A stretch of DNA of 64,000 nt from Sinorhizobium meliloti 4H41 (GCF_000375585.1 NZ_AQWP01000008.1:172903-236902), one strand, 5' to 3'; shown: positions 1 to 10,742, numbered from the stretch's first letter. Program-made: numbers and translations. The notes: generated by a model not told the origin, from the sequence alone.

Positions 1-536
1 ACAATTGACACAAAAATTGCCCGTCTCCAAGCTATCGCCACCGATTCCGCTCCACGTACCCGAAATTTCGACGGACTTGGTATTTTCACCTTCTATTAAC
101 CCTCATAATTAACGCCAGAAACTCCGAATAAGGAAGCTAATACGGCAATTATTTCCGTCGTCCGGACGCCGTTTTCCACACCTTCTCAGTATCGATAGGG
201 ATCAAGTATCGATATCATGGTTGGCCGTGTACATCTTCTGCTCCAGGCGGGATATTATACATGACTCTATTCCCAAGGCGGCGACTTAATCGGGATACAT
301 CCGAACACCGTGCTTCTGCAAATCTACGCGGTTCCGCAGCAAACGGCACTCTTGGGATTTAGATGCCGGCACGGTAAGCAATCTTGCCGTCCCAACTAAA
401 CTAAAAATGCGACGCCCACCCAGGAGATGCCACGGCCGACATCGGCAATATCGGCTTGCCGATAGACCTGTTGAGGATCGGCGGCAACTGATGATGATCC
501 ACCGATTGCAAATAAGATCTGCTCGCCTCGCGCAAG
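1..536. other. No gene recognised
   Basis: I see no credible coding sequence, RNA gene or long repeat here. The short open frames lack ribosome-binding sites and resemble no family I know. The stretch is more AT-rich than the transfer genes and may be intergenic plasmid DNA or old debris next to the transfer region. Confidence 0.5.
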
Positions 537-749
537 TCAGCCGGATTTGGTCACGAGCGCGGCTGGGTCGACACCCAAAGCGTCTGCGATCTGACCGAGA
601 ACGGTGACGCTTGCTGAAGCATCAGCGCGCTCAATTTTTCCGATGTAGCGCGCGCTCAGCCCCGTGAGGTCTGCCAGTTCTTCCTGCGTGAGGTGTTTGC
701 CATGACGTATCCGACGCAGGTTGATCGCCATGACCTCCTTGAGATCCAT
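537..749 (-). CDS. Small XRE-family helix-turn-helix regulator
   Basis: A 70-residue single-domain DNA-binding protein of the Cro/C1 type. The helix-turn-helix spans about residues 18-50 (LTQEELADLTGLSARYIGKIE), followed by a stretch that packs the fifth helix. I start it at the ATG at 749 because close relatives typically begin MDLKEVM. An in-frame ATG 18 bases downstream has a purine-rich stretch too close to serve well. It has no ligand or oligomerisation domain, so it probably dimerises directly on DNA. It is divergent from traM and could regulate it, but that is inference; the target is unknown. Confidence 0.75.
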   Translation of the reverse strand: MDLKEVMAINLRRIRHGKHLTQEELADLTGLSARYIGKIERADASASVTVLGQIADALGVDPAALVTKSG

Positions 750-884
750 GACGTGAGCGGAACTGAAATAGGAAGAATCGTTCCAGGAACGATAGTTCCG
801 ATTCGTTTCCGCACGTGTTATTGGTTGACCGCCGCGCATTACTTTTAAGTTCGATGAGCTGGCGATTCAGACCGTGCAGTCACG

Positions 885-904
885 GCGCAAACGATATATT
901 GCGC
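885..904. promoter_or_regulatory. Inverted repeat upstream of traM
   Basis: Perfect 6-bp arms GCGCAA and TTGCGC separated by 8 bp, lying between the divergent XRE gene and traM, about 30 bp before the traM start. The position and roughly 20-bp palindromic form fit an operator, either for a LuxR-type protein such as TraR (tra boxes are 18-bp palindromes) or for the divergent XRE protein. The sequence does not match the Agrobacterium tra box, so the owner is unclear. Confidence 0.4.
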
Positions 905-933
905 ACGTAGTGTTCCTGTGAGTGGGTGGCGAA

Positions 934-1278
934 ATGAAAGTTGAGGACAAGCGGATGGCCGAGTGTAACGCCTCCGGGAAAGCCGAGGAAACCACAGAGG
1001 GAGGATCTCGCTACAGCTCACTGAAAAAAGAAGAACTGGCGGACTTAGCGGTTTCTGCAATCCTCCAGCACCGGCGTCTTCTCAACGCTGATGAAGTTGT
1101 CTATCAGGAATGGCTCCGCGCCAGCGCTGATCCCTCCGTCTCGAGCGCCGTTCTTGAGAGCCTGCAGGACGAACATTTGGCTCGGCAGAAAAAGTCGCAA
1201 GCCCAACAGGAAGAACTCTCTGAAATCGTCGAGGCTCTCGGGTATGTCCCTGATGTTCCCCCGGAGGATGAGGACTGA
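934..1278 (+). CDS. traM: TraM, antiactivator of TraR
   Basis: About 114 residues. TraM-family proteins bind the quorum-sensing activator TraR in the cytoplasm and block its DNA binding until signal is plentiful. The diagnostic middle and C-terminal parts are present: an LAVSAILQHRRLL-like segment followed by a helical stretch ending in SEIVEALGYVP, matching the helical-dimer architecture of Agrobacterium TraM (102 residues). The N-terminal 30 residues are longer and more charged than in Ti plasmids. The ATG at 934 is preferred over a GTG at 922, but neither has a strong ribosome-binding site. It is convergent with traR, three bases apart, the usual regulatory pairing. Confidence 0.85.
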   Translation: MKVEDKRMAECNASGKAEETTEGGSRYSSLKKEELADLAVSAILQHRRLLNADEVVYQEWLRASADPSVSSAVLESLQDEHLARQKKSQAQQEELSEIVEALGYVPDVPPEDED

Positions 1279-1281
1279 TGC

Positions 1282-2100
<819 letters not shown>

Positions 2101-2190
2101 CTAAAACACGAGAAAGCAATGTAATACTTCTGTCGCGGTGTGGCTCGACGCGATGCTAACGAATGAACAATGAGCCGGCCCTCTTCCGGT

Positions 2191-3492
2191 CTAGCGGCCG
2201 TTATAGGCTGAAAGAAAAACAATGTCTTGATCCACTAGCACATTGAACTTGTAGCCGGGGCGTATGCGGATCGTCGGCTGAATACTCAAGTTCTTCGAGA
2301 TCGTCTCTTCAGCCACGCGACCGAAGCTCTGCGCGAAATTCCGCCGTGCCGCGTCCGATGCCGTATCCTGAGACGCCAATGTCGAGCTTTCGGGCATGGA
2401 CATATCGATTCCGGTCCCGATCAGTGCGATCAATGCGGCCGAACCGAATGCCCGCCAGAGATGGCGATCCACCTTGTCCTTGAATCCGCCGTAGCCTTCC
2501 ACGTCGGTGCCGGCCATTCCGCCGAGCTGCAGCGTCGACCCGTTCGGAAAGATAAGGTCGGTCCAGACGACAAGTACCCGCTCCTGGCCGAAGGAGATCT
2601 TCGAATCGTAGCGCCCGAAGAGTTTCGCACCCTGCGGGATAAGCAGCCGATAGCCTGTGCCGCTGTCGTAGACGTTCTGGCTGACCTGCGCGGTAATCCG
2701 GCCCGGCAGATCAGAATTGATGCCCGTGATCAATGTCGCCGGAATGACTGAGCCGCGCTTCAGCTCATAAGGCGACATCTGCGGCACGACCTGGTCCGGC
2801 AAATAACCGAGATCCTTGATATCCTGGTTGAAGAAGTCCTGCTTCGAGCTCTGGGCGTTCGGATCGACGTTCTGTCCCATCAACCCAGATTTCATGGCTG
2901 CGGCATAAAGATCGGAGGCGCTGGTCCCCGTTGTGTCCGTGTTGTGGCGGCCGCTGTCGGTGGCATCTTCCGACGCCTCCTCAGCCTCGGAGATATCCAC
3001 CTTCAGCGGCGAGTCGAGAGCGGTTGCACGCGCCTGGAGGCGAGCCATTCTCTGGCGCTGAGTTTCACGCATATATTGTTCGTCCTGCTCTCGTTTGAGG
3101 CGCCCCTTCCAGTCCTCCTCGGACTCCATGCGTGGCCGCCTTTCTTCGCGCTCGACCAGGCGGGGCTCTACGACCGGCTCCTCCTTCTCGACTTCCTGCT
3201 CGGCAACGGGCGTTGGCTGAAACGCTTCGCGTTCAACCGGCTCGCCGATGATGCCGTCGGTGACCCCGCGTTTGAGCTGGTCGCCGAAGGTCGTCGCCGG
3301 CGTGTTAGAGGCGCTGTCGATATCGTCGCCACGGTTGAGGGAAAGACCGCGCCAGGACAGGCCGATCACGATGATGCCGCAGAACAGCACCACGAGGACG
3401 ATGGCGAAAACGATTGGCAGGCGATTGAGGCGGCGGATACCCTTCTGATTATCAGCCGGATTGGACGCGCCGAGCTGGAGCGATTGCACCAT
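2191..3492 (-). CDS. trbI: TrbI, VirB10-like channel protein
   Basis: A 433-residue inner-membrane-anchored protein that spans the periplasm and links the inner and outer parts of the mating-pair type IV channel. There is one N-terminal membrane segment (about residues 25-48), a long proline- and glutamate-rich periplasmic linker (about 60-180), and the conserved TrbI/VirB10 C-terminal domain (about 230-433) with its SVIPATLITGINSDLPG and YRLLIPQGAKLFG blocks. The start has a strong GGGAGGAG box. It is the last gene of the trb operon, separated from trbH by 12 bases. Confidence 0.96.
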   Translation of the reverse strand: MVQSLQLGASNPADNQKGIRRLNRLPIVFAIVLVVLFCGIIVIGLSWRGLSLNRGDDIDSASNTPATTFGDQLKRGVTDGIIGEPVEREAFQPTPVAEQEVEKEEPVVEPRLVEREERRPRMESEEDWKGRLKREQDEQYMRETQRQRMARLQARATALDSPLKVDISEAEEASEDATDSGRHNTDTTGTSASDLYAAAMKSGLMGQNVDPNAQSSKQDFFNQDIKDLGYLPDQVVPQMSPYELKRGSVIPATLITGINSDLPGRITAQVSQNVYDSGTGYRLLIPQGAKLFGRYDSKISFGQERVLVVWTDLIFPNGSTLQLGGMAGTDVEGYGGFKDKVDRHLWRAFGSAALIALIGTGIDMSMPESSTLASQDTASDAARRNFAQSFGRVAEETISKNLSIQPTIRIRPGYKFNVLVDQDIVFLSAYNGR

Positions 3493-3504
3493 AAGCTCCT
3501 CCCC

Positions 3505-3948
3505 TCAGTTGCGCTGCATGATCGAGAGCGGACTCGCCGGCGTGGCGCCGGCCGCTTTCGGCCTATAGGCGCGGCTGAGTACGATCGAGGGTGTCGTCAG
3601 TCGAGCAAGAATCTGGCCATCGATCCCCTCGATCGCATAGGCAAGGTTTACCGGCTGGACGTCCTTTGCGGTGTTCCCGTCGATGATGACGGTGTATCCC
3701 CAGCCCTTCAGGGCAGCCTCGAGCGCAGTCGCGAATTCCGAACTGTCATTCTCCATCCTGATCCTCGTCGTGCCGGCAGGGCCGATCTGTTCGGCAAGCC
3801 GACTTGCCATGTCGCCGGCAATGGCGCTTGCAGTTGGTCCGGAAAGAGAGACCGGAGCGGTACCGGCGGTCAGTGCCTTGTCGACCGTCTGGCAGCCGGA
3901 AAGAAGTGTGGCAGCGATGATGGTGAGCTGCAGTTTTCGCACGGTCAT
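3505..3948 (-). CDS. trbH: TrbH, conjugal-transfer lipoprotein
   Basis: A 147-residue lipoprotein of the mating-pair formation complex. A short signal peptide ends in the lipobox LLSGC (Cys at residue 19), so the mature protein should be lipidated, probably in the outer membrane beside TrbG. The remainder resembles the TrbH family. The start overlaps the end of trbG by four bases, indicating translational coupling. Its exact role in the channel is poorly defined; by position it fits a VirB7-like stabiliser. Confidence 0.9.
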   Translation of the reverse strand: MTVRKLQLTIIAATLLSGCQTVDKALTAGTAPVSLSGPTASAIAGDMASRLAEQIGPAGTTRIRMENDSSEFATALEAALKGWGYTVIIDGNTAKDVQPVNLAYAIEGIDGQILARLTTPSIVLSRAYRPKAAGATPASPLSIMQRN

Positions 3949-4757
3949 CCTCCCCGCCGAATCGTGATCTTCTGCTGCCGCCAGCCAACGCCGGAAACGA
4001 GGATCGCCTTGTCGACCGCGTAGTCGACGATCATCATGTCGTTCTTCATCCGATAGTTGACGATACGGTTCTGCCCGCCGGAAACGACGAAAAGAACCGG
4101 TGCATCCTGGCCGGAAATCGACTTCGGGAACTGGATGTAGGTCTTGGCGCCATCCGAATAGACCCGCTTCGGCTTCCAGGATGCGACGCCGCTCACCGAA
4201 TAAGAGAAGTTGAGCTTGTCGGGCGCCGGCCCTGGAATGCCGCCTGCCTCCAGACGGGCATTAATGTCGGCGAGCCTGGTGGAGACATCCTCGGGATATT
4301 CGAAACCGATCCGGGCCATATACTGGCTCGGATGGGACTTCAGCTGAATGTGATAGGTGCGCCGGGATGTCGTGACGACCATCGAGGTCACAAGCCCCGG
4401 TTCGGAGGGTTTCACGATCAGGTGGATCGCCTGTCCGCCGGTCGCGCCGGAGGTCGCCGGCTCGACCTTCCAGCGAACCGTGTCGCCGACGAGGACGTCG
4501 CGAACGATTTCCCCGCCCTGCAGTTCGATGTCGCAGACCTGCAGCGGCGAGCAGACGACGGAGGGCTGGGTTTGGCCGAAGAGGAAGATGACCTTTCCGT
4601 CGGGGCCGGTGGTAACGAGGCCTGGCTTTCCCCGCCACTTCCTGGAAATGTTCGTTCCCTTCATCTCATTCGTGGTCATGCTCTGCGCCTGGGCGCAATC
4701 TACGAAAACGAGCCCGGCCACGCAGCCGGCGGCTGCGATCAATCCTGTTTTGTGCAT
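3945..4757 (-). CDS. trbG: TrbG, VirB9-like outer-membrane channel protein
   Basis: A 270-residue periplasmic and outer-membrane component of the type IV secretion core, partner of TrbI and TrbH. A Sec signal peptide occupies residues 1-24 (cleavage after AQA). The mature protein follows the VirB9/TrbG plan: an N-terminal beta domain with the [18 protein letters not shown] motif, and a C-terminal domain with the [19 protein letters not shown] block. It sits between trbF (17 bases upstream) and trbH (overlapping). Confidence 0.95.
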   Translation of the reverse strand: MHKTGLIAAAGCVAGLVFVDCAQAQSMTTNEMKGTNISRKWRGKPGLVTTGPDGKVIFLFGQTQPSVVCSPLQVCDIELQGGEIVRDVLVGDTVRWKVEPATSGATGGQAIHLIVKPSEPGLVTSMVVTTSRRTYHIQLKSHPSQYMARIGFEYPEDVSTRLADINARLEAGGIPGPAPDKLNFSYSVSGVASWKPKRVYSDGAKTYIQFPKSISGQDAPVLFVVSGGQNRIVNYRMKNDMMIVDYAVDKAILVSGVGWRQQKITIRRGG

Positions 4758-4774
4758 CGAAAAAATCCCCGCCC

Positions 4775-5437
4775 TTAAAGCTGTGCCGTCCAGTCGAAAT
4801 CCCGGACATAAAGACCGATCGGATTGAGGCGGATCGTTGCCTCGTCCTGCGGCGCCGTCAGCGTAACCGTTGCGATGCCCCGAAACCGGCGCGTGCCGGT
4901 TTCCTTTCCCTTGCGGTCGCGCTCGTATTCGGTCCAGTCGATCTGATAGGTCTGGTTGGAGAGCGCCACGATGTTGTTGACCTCGATGGCGACCGTCGAG
5001 GTCTTTGCCTTCTCGAACGGCGAGTTGGCGCGGAACCAGGCGTTGATCTTCTCCGTGGATGGGTCTGACGTCCTGAGAAGCGCGTAGGTCCGGTCGATGT
5101 ACTGCTTCTGCACCACGCCATCCGGCGTGATCGAGCGGAAGCTGGTGACGAAGTTGCCGAGCGTCGCGCGCACCACGCGGGCGTCGGCATACTCGATCTG
5201 CTCAGGAAAGCCGGCTGTTACCGACGTCCCGAGTTTGTCGACCTCGACGATGTAGGGCACGAGCCTGACCTGGATGCTCAGGTACATCGCGTAACTGAAG
5301 CCGATCACGGCAATGGACAGGCCAAGGATCCCGACAAGACGCCAGGCTGCCGCGGCTTTGACATAGGAGCCGTATCGTTCCGACCATTCGTGGCGCGCGG
5401 CGAGATACGGGTTCTCGGGGGCGCGGTTCGCTGCCAT
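4775..5437 (-). CDS. trbF: TrbF, VirB8-like assembly protein
   Basis: A 220-residue bitopic inner-membrane protein. A cytoplasmic tail is followed by one membrane segment (about residues 33-55) and a periplasmic NTF2-like domain carrying the family motifs [24 protein letters not shown] and [11 protein letters not shown]. VirB8-type proteins nucleate assembly of the type IV channel. It is co-directional with trbL upstream (24 bases) and trbG downstream. Confidence 0.95.
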   Translation of the reverse strand: MAANRAPENPYLAARHEWSERYGSYVKAAAAWRLVGILGLSIAVIGFSYAMYLSIQVRLVPYIVEVDKLGTSVTAGFPEQIEYADARVVRATLGNFVTSFRSITPDGVVQKQYIDRTYALLRTSDPSTEKINAWFRANSPFEKAKTSTVAIEVNNIVALSNQTYQIDWTEYERDRKGKETGTRRFRGIATVTLTAPQDEATIRLNPIGLYVRDFDWTAQL

Positions 5438-5461
5438 CGATCCATCCCTTTCCTTATGCTG

Positions 5462-6637
5462 TTAGTCGTTGCGTTCGGGAGGTCGCTTTGGAGCGCTGTG
5501 CCCGCTGCGGTTCTCGTCGAGCTTGGCGTTGGCAAGTCCGAGGAGCGAACCTGCATAGGCACCCGGAGAGCCGATGGCCTTCTCCTTCGCCGCGGATCCC
5601 ATAGCCTTGCCGGCCGAGCCGATAGCGGCTCCGGCGCCTCTGACCGCGGATCCCATGATCGAGGAGCCGGCGGCTCGGGCGGCTTGCCGCGCCGCGAATC
5701 CTGCCCCTGCCGCACCCGCTGCGAGGAATCCGGCCCCAGCAACAAAGGACGTCGCCTGGCCAGCATGGCGGATCGCTTCCATCCCCCCGGAGACGGACGC
5801 GCCCTGGACGACGCCCTGGATGATCCCTGGAACGTACATGGCGATGATGAAGACCACGACGGAAATACCGGCGATGGCCAGGGTCGTGACGAACTGATCC
5901 GACGTCGCCGTGGGAGCCTGGGCTAGGCCAAGCAGGACGCTCGATCCGATCCTGGCGATCATCACCAGGGCCATGAGCTTCATGCCGACGCCAAAGGCAT
6001 AGACGAGATAGCGAACGGCAAAGTCTTTCGTGAATGACGTACCGCCCAATCCGAGCATGATCATACCTGCAAGCAGGCCGACATACATCTCAACCATCAC
6101 CGACACGAAAAACGCTGCCACAAGCGAGAAGCAGATGACGACAACGCTCATCGCCAACACTGCAGCGATCGCCAGCGCATTGTCTTCAAACACACCGAAC
6201 TGCGCCTGTTGCGACATTTGCGAGGCAACCCGTATGCCGGCGTCAAACACTTCCGCGGGCGAGGCTGAACCGCCACCGGCTCCGATCTGGAAAAGGCTAT
6301 CGACGACGGCTCGGGCGAATGTCGGACCCTTATCGAGAACAAAGGCGAAGAAGCCGACGAACATGATCCGCCTGACCAGCTCGGCAAACCAGCTATCAAG
6401 CGCAGCAGCCTGGATTGCGAGCCAGACAGCCGCAATACCGATCTCGATTGCGGCGAGAATCCAGAAAAGCGATCTCGCCGCATCCATGATGGTGCTTTCC
6501 CACCCCTTCGCTGCGGACGACACCTGATTTTCCAGCTCAGTGAGAACCTGTCCCTCCTGTGCGAAAGCCGGAACGGCACATGCGACGCAAAAGAGCCCCG
6601 TGATCAGGTGCAGACGCGTGAAAGTTACATTCACCAT
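5462..6637 (-). CDS. trbL: TrbL, VirB6-like polytopic membrane protein
   Basis: A 391-residue inner-membrane channel component. A signal-like N-terminal segment is followed by at least five hydrophobic spans between about residues 50 and 290. The C-terminal tail from about residue 295 is rich in alanine and glycine and then becomes charged, as is usual in TrbL. VirB6/TrbL proteins form part of the inner-membrane translocation platform. The start overlaps the end of trbK by seven bases. Confidence 0.95.
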   Translation of the reverse strand: MVNVTFTRLHLITGLFCVACAVPAFAQEGQVLTELENQVSSAAKGWESTIMDAARSLFWILAAIEIGIAAVWLAIQAAALDSWFAELVRRIMFVGFFAFVLDKGPTFARAVVDSLFQIGAGGGSASPAEVFDAGIRVASQMSQQAQFGVFEDNALAIAAVLAMSVVVICFSLVAAFFVSVMVEMYVGLLAGMIMLGLGGTSFTKDFAVRYLVYAFGVGMKLMALVMIARIGSSVLLGLAQAPTATSDQFVTTLAIAGISVVVFIIAMYVPGIIQGVVQGASVSGGMEAIRHAGQATSFVAGAGFLAAGAAGAGFAARQAARAAGSSIMGSAVRGAGAAIGSAGKAMGSAAKEKAIGSPGAYAGSLLGLANAKLDENRSGHSAPKRPPERND

Positions 6638-6831
6638 CTCGGACGCAGCTCCTGACCATCTTTAAAGGGAGGCGACCCGCTGCCGGAACCGAAGAACATC
6701 TGCCCGGCAGAGCGCTGCTCGTCCGTGAGGCCAAGTTTGCTGCTGTCTCTGGAATTGACAATCAGCGCGATCGCCGCCATCGCAAGAGACAGGATCACGA
6801 GCAAAAGGGCGAAGAGGATAGCGCGGTTCAC
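6631..6831 (-). CDS. trbK: TrbK, small entry-exclusion-type membrane protein
   Basis: A 66-residue protein with one N-terminal hydrophobic segment (about residues 4-25) and a short polar tail containing the LTDEQR motif shared with rhizobial TrbK and, here, with the end of TrbC. It starts at a GTG that overlaps the trbJ stop codon as GTGA. In related systems TrbK contributes to entry exclusion, preventing redundant mating; RP4 TrbK is a lipoprotein, but no lipobox cysteine is present here, so the anchor is the uncleaved helix. Confidence 0.88.
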   Translation of the reverse strand: MNRAILFALLLVILSLAMAAIALIVNSRDSSKLGLTDEQRSAGQMFFGSGSGSPPFKDGQELRPRW

Positions 6832-7631
6832 CAGCGGGGCCCCATCTTTTGACCTTCGGGAATGCTCTTGACCTCGGCGTTGAAGAACTTTTCACGCCGA
6901 GCTTGGGCCAGATCCTTGTCGGTCTGTTCAGCTTGGAGCCAGGTGCCCATCATGGTCATCTGCTGGGAAACGAGGCCACGAAGCTTCTGCATCTGCGCGA
7001 CTTGTTGAGCAGCGATCTGGTGCCCGACCTGCAAGGCCCTCATCTGGCCGTCCGCCGTTTCGGACATCGATCGCAACGACGACATCGTGCTTTCCTCGCT
7101 GTCGAATTGATCGGCCGTGAGGCTTGCCGCCTTTAGCGTGCTGCCGATGGTGTCGCGGTTGGTATCCGACCATGTTTCGTACGTGGACGAGAAGCTCGCT
7201 GCATTCGGCAGATTGGTCTTGAGGTTGGCATAGCTCTGGAACCGTTGCTGAAGCAGGTCGTCGGCATTCGCCATCGAAAACGAAATGCTCTGACCCTGGT
7301 CGACGATGCTGCGGAGCTGATTGAGATCGCTCTCGACATCACCCCAGATATGGTACGGCAGCGTGGCCGTGTTTTGGAGCAGGTTTTGATAGATGTTCAG
7401 CTGGGTTTCGATCTGCTGGGCAAGTTGGCTGATCTGCGTGAGCTGGTTCTGGATTTGCTCGCCGGATTGCCCGACGAGCGAAACCAGTTCGCCGTTGTTG
7501 AGCACCTGGGTCCATTCGGTGGCGACACCTGTCGCCGTGCCGGCTTGCACTGGAATTGTTGCGGTGATGGACGCCCCGGCGGCGAGCAGCCCGGCGAGCA
7601 GGTTAGTCGAAGTTGAGTAGCCATGCGGCAT
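6828..7631 (-). CDS. trbJ: TrbJ, VirB5-like pilus-associated protein
   Basis: A 267-residue exported protein with a signal peptide (about residues 1-30, cleavage near VQA), followed by a long glutamine-rich, mainly helical body typical of TrbJ/VirB5, which decorates the conjugative pilus tip and helps contact recipients. The QISQLAQQIETQLNIYQNLL region and a WTQVLNNGELV block are recognisable. It overlaps the 3' end of trbE by 29 bases and is coupled to trbK by a four-base overlap. Confidence 0.94.
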   Translation of the reverse strand: MPHGYSTSTNLLAGLLAAGASITATIPVQAGTATGVATEWTQVLNNGELVSLVGQSGEQIQNQLTQISQLAQQIETQLNIYQNLLQNTATLPYHIWGDVESDLNQLRSIVDQGQSISFSMANADDLLQQRFQSYANLKTNLPNAASFSSTYETWSDTNRDTIGSTLKAASLTADQFDSEESTMSSLRSMSETADGQMRALQVGHQIAAQQVAQMQKLRGLVSQQMTMMGTWLQAEQTDKDLAQARREKFFNAEVKSIPEGQKMGPRW

Positions 7632-10059
7632 CGTGAACTCCTCGCGTTTTCAGCCAATGGATCGGCCATTCGCGGCCATGTTCGGATTTCAGCGCGCGGA
7701 CGCGCTTCAGGTCGTCCTTTCCGGAAGCGCCGACAAAGCTCAGCGCCACTGGACCCAGCGCCATGTCGAAGAGCCGTCTACCTTCCGAGGTGGCAACGTA
7801 GTATTCGCGTTTGGGGGTCGCGCCGGCGACGATCTCGATCTGACGATCGTTGAAACCCAACCGCTCATAGAACTCCCGCGTTCCCGGCTCGCGGGCAGCG
7901 CCGTTCGGGAGGCAGATCTTCGTAGGGCACGATTCCTTCAGCACGTCGATGATGCCGGAGCGCTCCGCATCCGAAATGGATTGGGTAGCAAGGACCACAG
8001 CGCAGTTCGCCTTGCGGAGCACCTTCAGCCACTCGCGGATCTTGGCTCGAAACACGGGATGACCGAGCATCAGCCAGGCTTCGTCGAGGATGATCAGGCT
8101 TGGCGAGCCATCGAGGCGCTTTTCGATGCGATGGAAGAGGCAGGTGAGCACTGGCACAAGATTGCGCTCACCCATGTTCATGAGACGCTCGATCTCGAAA
8201 GTCTGAAACAAACCGAGCGAGAGGCCGTCCTGCTCGGCATCGAGCAACTGACCCATTGGCCCGTCGACTGTATAGTGGTGCAGCGCATCCTTCATCTCGC
8301 GCATCTGAACGCCGCTCAGGAAATCTGATAGCGATCGTCCCGGAGCGCTTGCCATCAGTCCTATTTGCCGGGAGATGGCATTGCGGTGATCGGGCGTAAC
8401 GCGCACGCCTTGCAGCGCGACCAGCATCTCGATCCATTCCGCCGCCCAAGCGCGGTCTGCATCGCTGTCCAGATCGGAGAGCGGGCAGAAGGCGAGCACC
8501 CTCCCCTCACCATCGTTGTCGCCGCCGATCTCGTAGTGGTCACCGTCGACAGCCAGCGTCAACGGCAGAAGAGAATTTCCCTTGTCGAAGGCGAAGATCT
8601 GAGCCCCCGCGTAACGCCGAAACTGCGCAGCGATCAGCGCCAGAAGCGTTGACTTGCCCGACCCGGTTGGACCGAAGACGAGGGTGTGGCCGACGTCGTC
8701 AACATGCAGGTTGAGGCGGAACGGTGTTGAACCGCTCGAAACCTGGATCAATGGGGGTGAATTCGCCGGATAGAAGGGGCATGGCGCGACCGGATTGCCA
8801 GACCAGACCGAGTTCAGCGGAATAAGATCGGCAAGGTTGCAGGTGTTGATCAGCGGCTCGCGGATATTGCAGTACCAGTTGCCCGGCAGGCTGCCGAGGT
8901 AGGCGTCGGTGGCATTGAGCGTCTCGATCCTTGCTCCAAAACCTTCCGCCTGGATCAGCCGGCGTATCGACTCCGCCTTTTCCTGAAGTGCCTCGCTGTC
9001 TTCATCGAAGAGCACGATGACTGGCGTGTAGTAGCCGTAAGCGACCAGCTGCGACGAGGCCTGTGCGATCGCATCCTCGGTCTCGGCCACCATGGTCACG
9101 GCGTCCTGGTCGACCGACCGGCTCTCTGTCTGGAATAACTGGTCGAAAAACGGCCGAACCTTCTGCTGCCACTTCTTGCGCGTGCGTTCAAGCGTCTGGC
9201 GGGCTTCTTCCGCGTCGAGAAAGATGAATCGCGATGACCAGCGATAGGTGTGCGGCATCAGGTCGAGACTGTTGAGGATCCCGGGCCAGCTTTCTGCCGG
9301 CAAACCGTCAATCGCGACGACGCCGAGAAACCTGTTCTCGATCTTCGGCGTGAGGCCGTGCTCGAGCTCGGCTGTCGCGATCCAATCGAGATACATGGGG
9401 ACGTCCGGCAGCCGGATCGGATGGTTCTCGCCGGTCACGCAGAAGCGAATGAACTGCAGCAGCTCATCATACCGGGCAAGCCGCGTCCCTCCCCTTTCGC
9501 TGACCTCGCGCGTTTCCATCCGTCGGATCGAGAGCGTGTTCGCCAAATACTGCTCGATCTCCCGAACGGCGTTCTTGAACATGAAGAGCACGGTGTCCGC
9601 GTAGGATTTCTTGCGGCTTTCCTCGTCGGAGTAGATGTATTTGCTGAGCGCGGTCTTCGTGGACTCCAGCGGCCGGTAGGTCAGTATCAGCGCGTGTTTG
9701 CTCTCAAAATGCCCCTGTTCACGCGCAAAATGCGTCCGGCGCTCGGCGTCGATCGCACGTGTGACCGGATCGGGGAAATGGCAGCGATTCTCTGATGGGT
9801 AATCGATCGTCGGAATGCGGATGGCTTCGACCTGAATCATCCAGCCGCTCCCAAGCCGCGACAGGATCGCATTGATCTGCCGCGACAGCTCGTTGCGTTC
9901 GAGGGCGCTCGCACTTTCAGAATCCGGGCCTGCAAAATACCAGCCGGCCATTAGACTCCCGTCCTTGAGCAGGAGAACGCCATTGTCGACGAGGCCGGCG
10001 TAAGGAACGAGATCGGCGAAGGAAGGGCCTGTGGCCCGGAAGCGTTTCAACGCGACCAC
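7603..10059 (-). CDS. trbE: TrbE, VirB4-like transfer ATPase
   Basis: An ATPase of about 818 residues that powers pilus assembly and substrate transfer at the inner membrane. I start it at the GTG at 10059, giving MVALKRF, because it lies five bases after an AGGAGG box; the ATG at 10122 lies inside trbD and would add 21 residues. A CagE/TrbE N-terminal domain covers about residues 1-430. The ATPase domain has a Walker A motif (FGPTGSGKST, near 450) and Walker B (LIILDEAWLML, near 650), followed by ATQSISDAERSGI. Length and motifs are complete. Confidence 0.96.
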   Translation of the reverse strand: MVALKRFRATGPSFADLVPYAGLVDNGVLLLKDGSLMAGWYFAGPDSESASALERNELSRQINAILSRLGSGWMIQVEAIRIPTIDYPSENRCHFPDPVTRAIDAERRTHFAREQGHFESKHALILTYRPLESTKTALSKYIYSDEESRKKSYADTVLFMFKNAVREIEQYLANTLSIRRMETREVSERGGTRLARYDELLQFIRFCVTGENHPIRLPDVPMYLDWIATAELEHGLTPKIENRFLGVVAIDGLPAESWPGILNSLDLMPHTYRWSSRFIFLDAEEARQTLERTRKKWQQKVRPFFDQLFQTESRSVDQDAVTMVAETEDAIAQASSQLVAYGYYTPVIVLFDEDSEALQEKAESIRRLIQAEGFGARIETLNATDAYLGSLPGNWYCNIREPLINTCNLADLIPLNSVWSGNPVAPCPFYPANSPPLIQVSSGSTPFRLNLHVDDVGHTLVFGPTGSGKSTLLALIAAQFRRYAGAQIFAFDKGNSLLPLTLAVDGDHYEIGGDNDGEGRVLAFCPLSDLDSDADRAWAAEWIEMLVALQGVRVTPDHRNAISRQIGLMASAPGRSLSDFLSGVQMREMKDALHHYTVDGPMGQLLDAEQDGLSLGLFQTFEIERLMNMGERNLVPVLTCLFHRIEKRLDGSPSLIILDEAWLMLGHPVFRAKIREWLKVLRKANCAVVLATQSISDAERSGIIDVLKESCPTKICLPNGAAREPGTREFYERLGFNDRQIEIVAGATPKREYYVATSEGRRLFDMALGPVALSFVGASGKDDLKRVRALKSEHGREWPIHWLKTRGVHDAAWLLNFD

Positions 10060-10069
10060 CACCGCCTCC

Positions 10070-10369
10070 TCAATGCCGCCGCCACGGCGAACTGGTCGCC
10101 TTGTAGTAGGAGCAGTAGCCAATGTGCCTGATGTAGATTTGCCGCATCAGTGGATCTAATTTCGCCATCATCCTGAGCAGCCCGACGATTACGACCCAGA
10201 CGGCGATACCGAAGAGCACCGAATACACCGTCAGGACGACGAAGATCAGGATGACGGCAGCGAGCCCGGTGAGCAGCACCAGCTCCCGGTCGGAGCCAAT
10301 CAGCAGGTTCGGGCGGGACAGTGCGCGATGAATGCGATTGCGCTGCAGGCCGGACAGGGAATCAGCCAT
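10070..10369 (-). CDS. trbD: TrbD, VirB3-like membrane protein
   Basis: A 99-residue inner-membrane protein. The ATG at 10369 follows a GGAGG box and overlaps the trbC stop, so the longer open frame upstream is rejected. An [14 protein letters not shown] segment leads into two closely spaced hydrophobic stretches (about residues 30-65), and the tail has the family [16 protein letters not shown] motif. VirB3/TrbD proteins partner the VirB4-type ATPase, whose gene follows directly. Confidence 0.93.
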   Translation of the reverse strand: MADSLSGLQRNRIHRALSRPNLLIGSDRELVLLTGLAAVILIFVVLTVYSVLFGIAVWVVIVGLLRMMAKLDPLMRQIYIRHIGYCSYYKATSSPWRRH

Positions 10370-10742
10370 GGGCCCCCTCCCCTTCTCCGCTAAAGCCGAA
10401 CGACTGCCTCTGCTCATCCGTCAGTCCGATCGACGCGCCGGTCGCGCCGAACAGACCGACGATTTGGGTGGCGCCGAGCAGGATGCCGGCGACGAGGACG
10501 ACATAGACGAGCCGCCGCGCAAAATCGTTGAGCTCGCCGCCGAAAATGAGCATGCCCCCGGCGATTGCCATCGCGGCAAGGGCAATGGCGCCCGCGACGG
10601 GGCCGGTGATCGACTCCTGAATTTGCTCCAGCGGCGCTTCCCACGGCAGCCCCCCGCCGCCAGAGCTTGCGAGCGCGGAAGCAAACGACGCGAGAACGAT
10701 GGGCGCCGCAAGGAGTGCGACAATGGCGACTTTACGCGACAT
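10362..10742 (-). CDS. trbC: TrbC, VirB2-like pilin precursor
   Basis: A 126-residue propilin. The long signal region (about residues 1-30) is followed by two hydrophobic helices (about 45-68 and 78-98) joined by a short polar loop, the layout of conjugative pilins such as RP4 TrbC, which are processed and in some cases cyclised. A charged C-terminal tail follows. The start codon overlaps the end of trbB and the stop lies inside the trbD start region, so the three genes are tightly coupled. Confidence 0.94.
   Translation of the reverse strand: MSRKVAIVALLAAPIVLASFASALASSGGGGLPWEAPLEQIQESITGPVAGAIALAAMAIAGGMLIFGGELNDFARRLVYVVLVAGILLGATQIVGLFGATGASIGLTDEQRQSFGFSGEGEGAHG

Noticed and set aside
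2944..4023. Long plus-strand frame of 359 codons opposite trbI and trbH
   Set aside because: Antisense to two well-supported transfer genes; composition is that of a GC-rich shadow frame.
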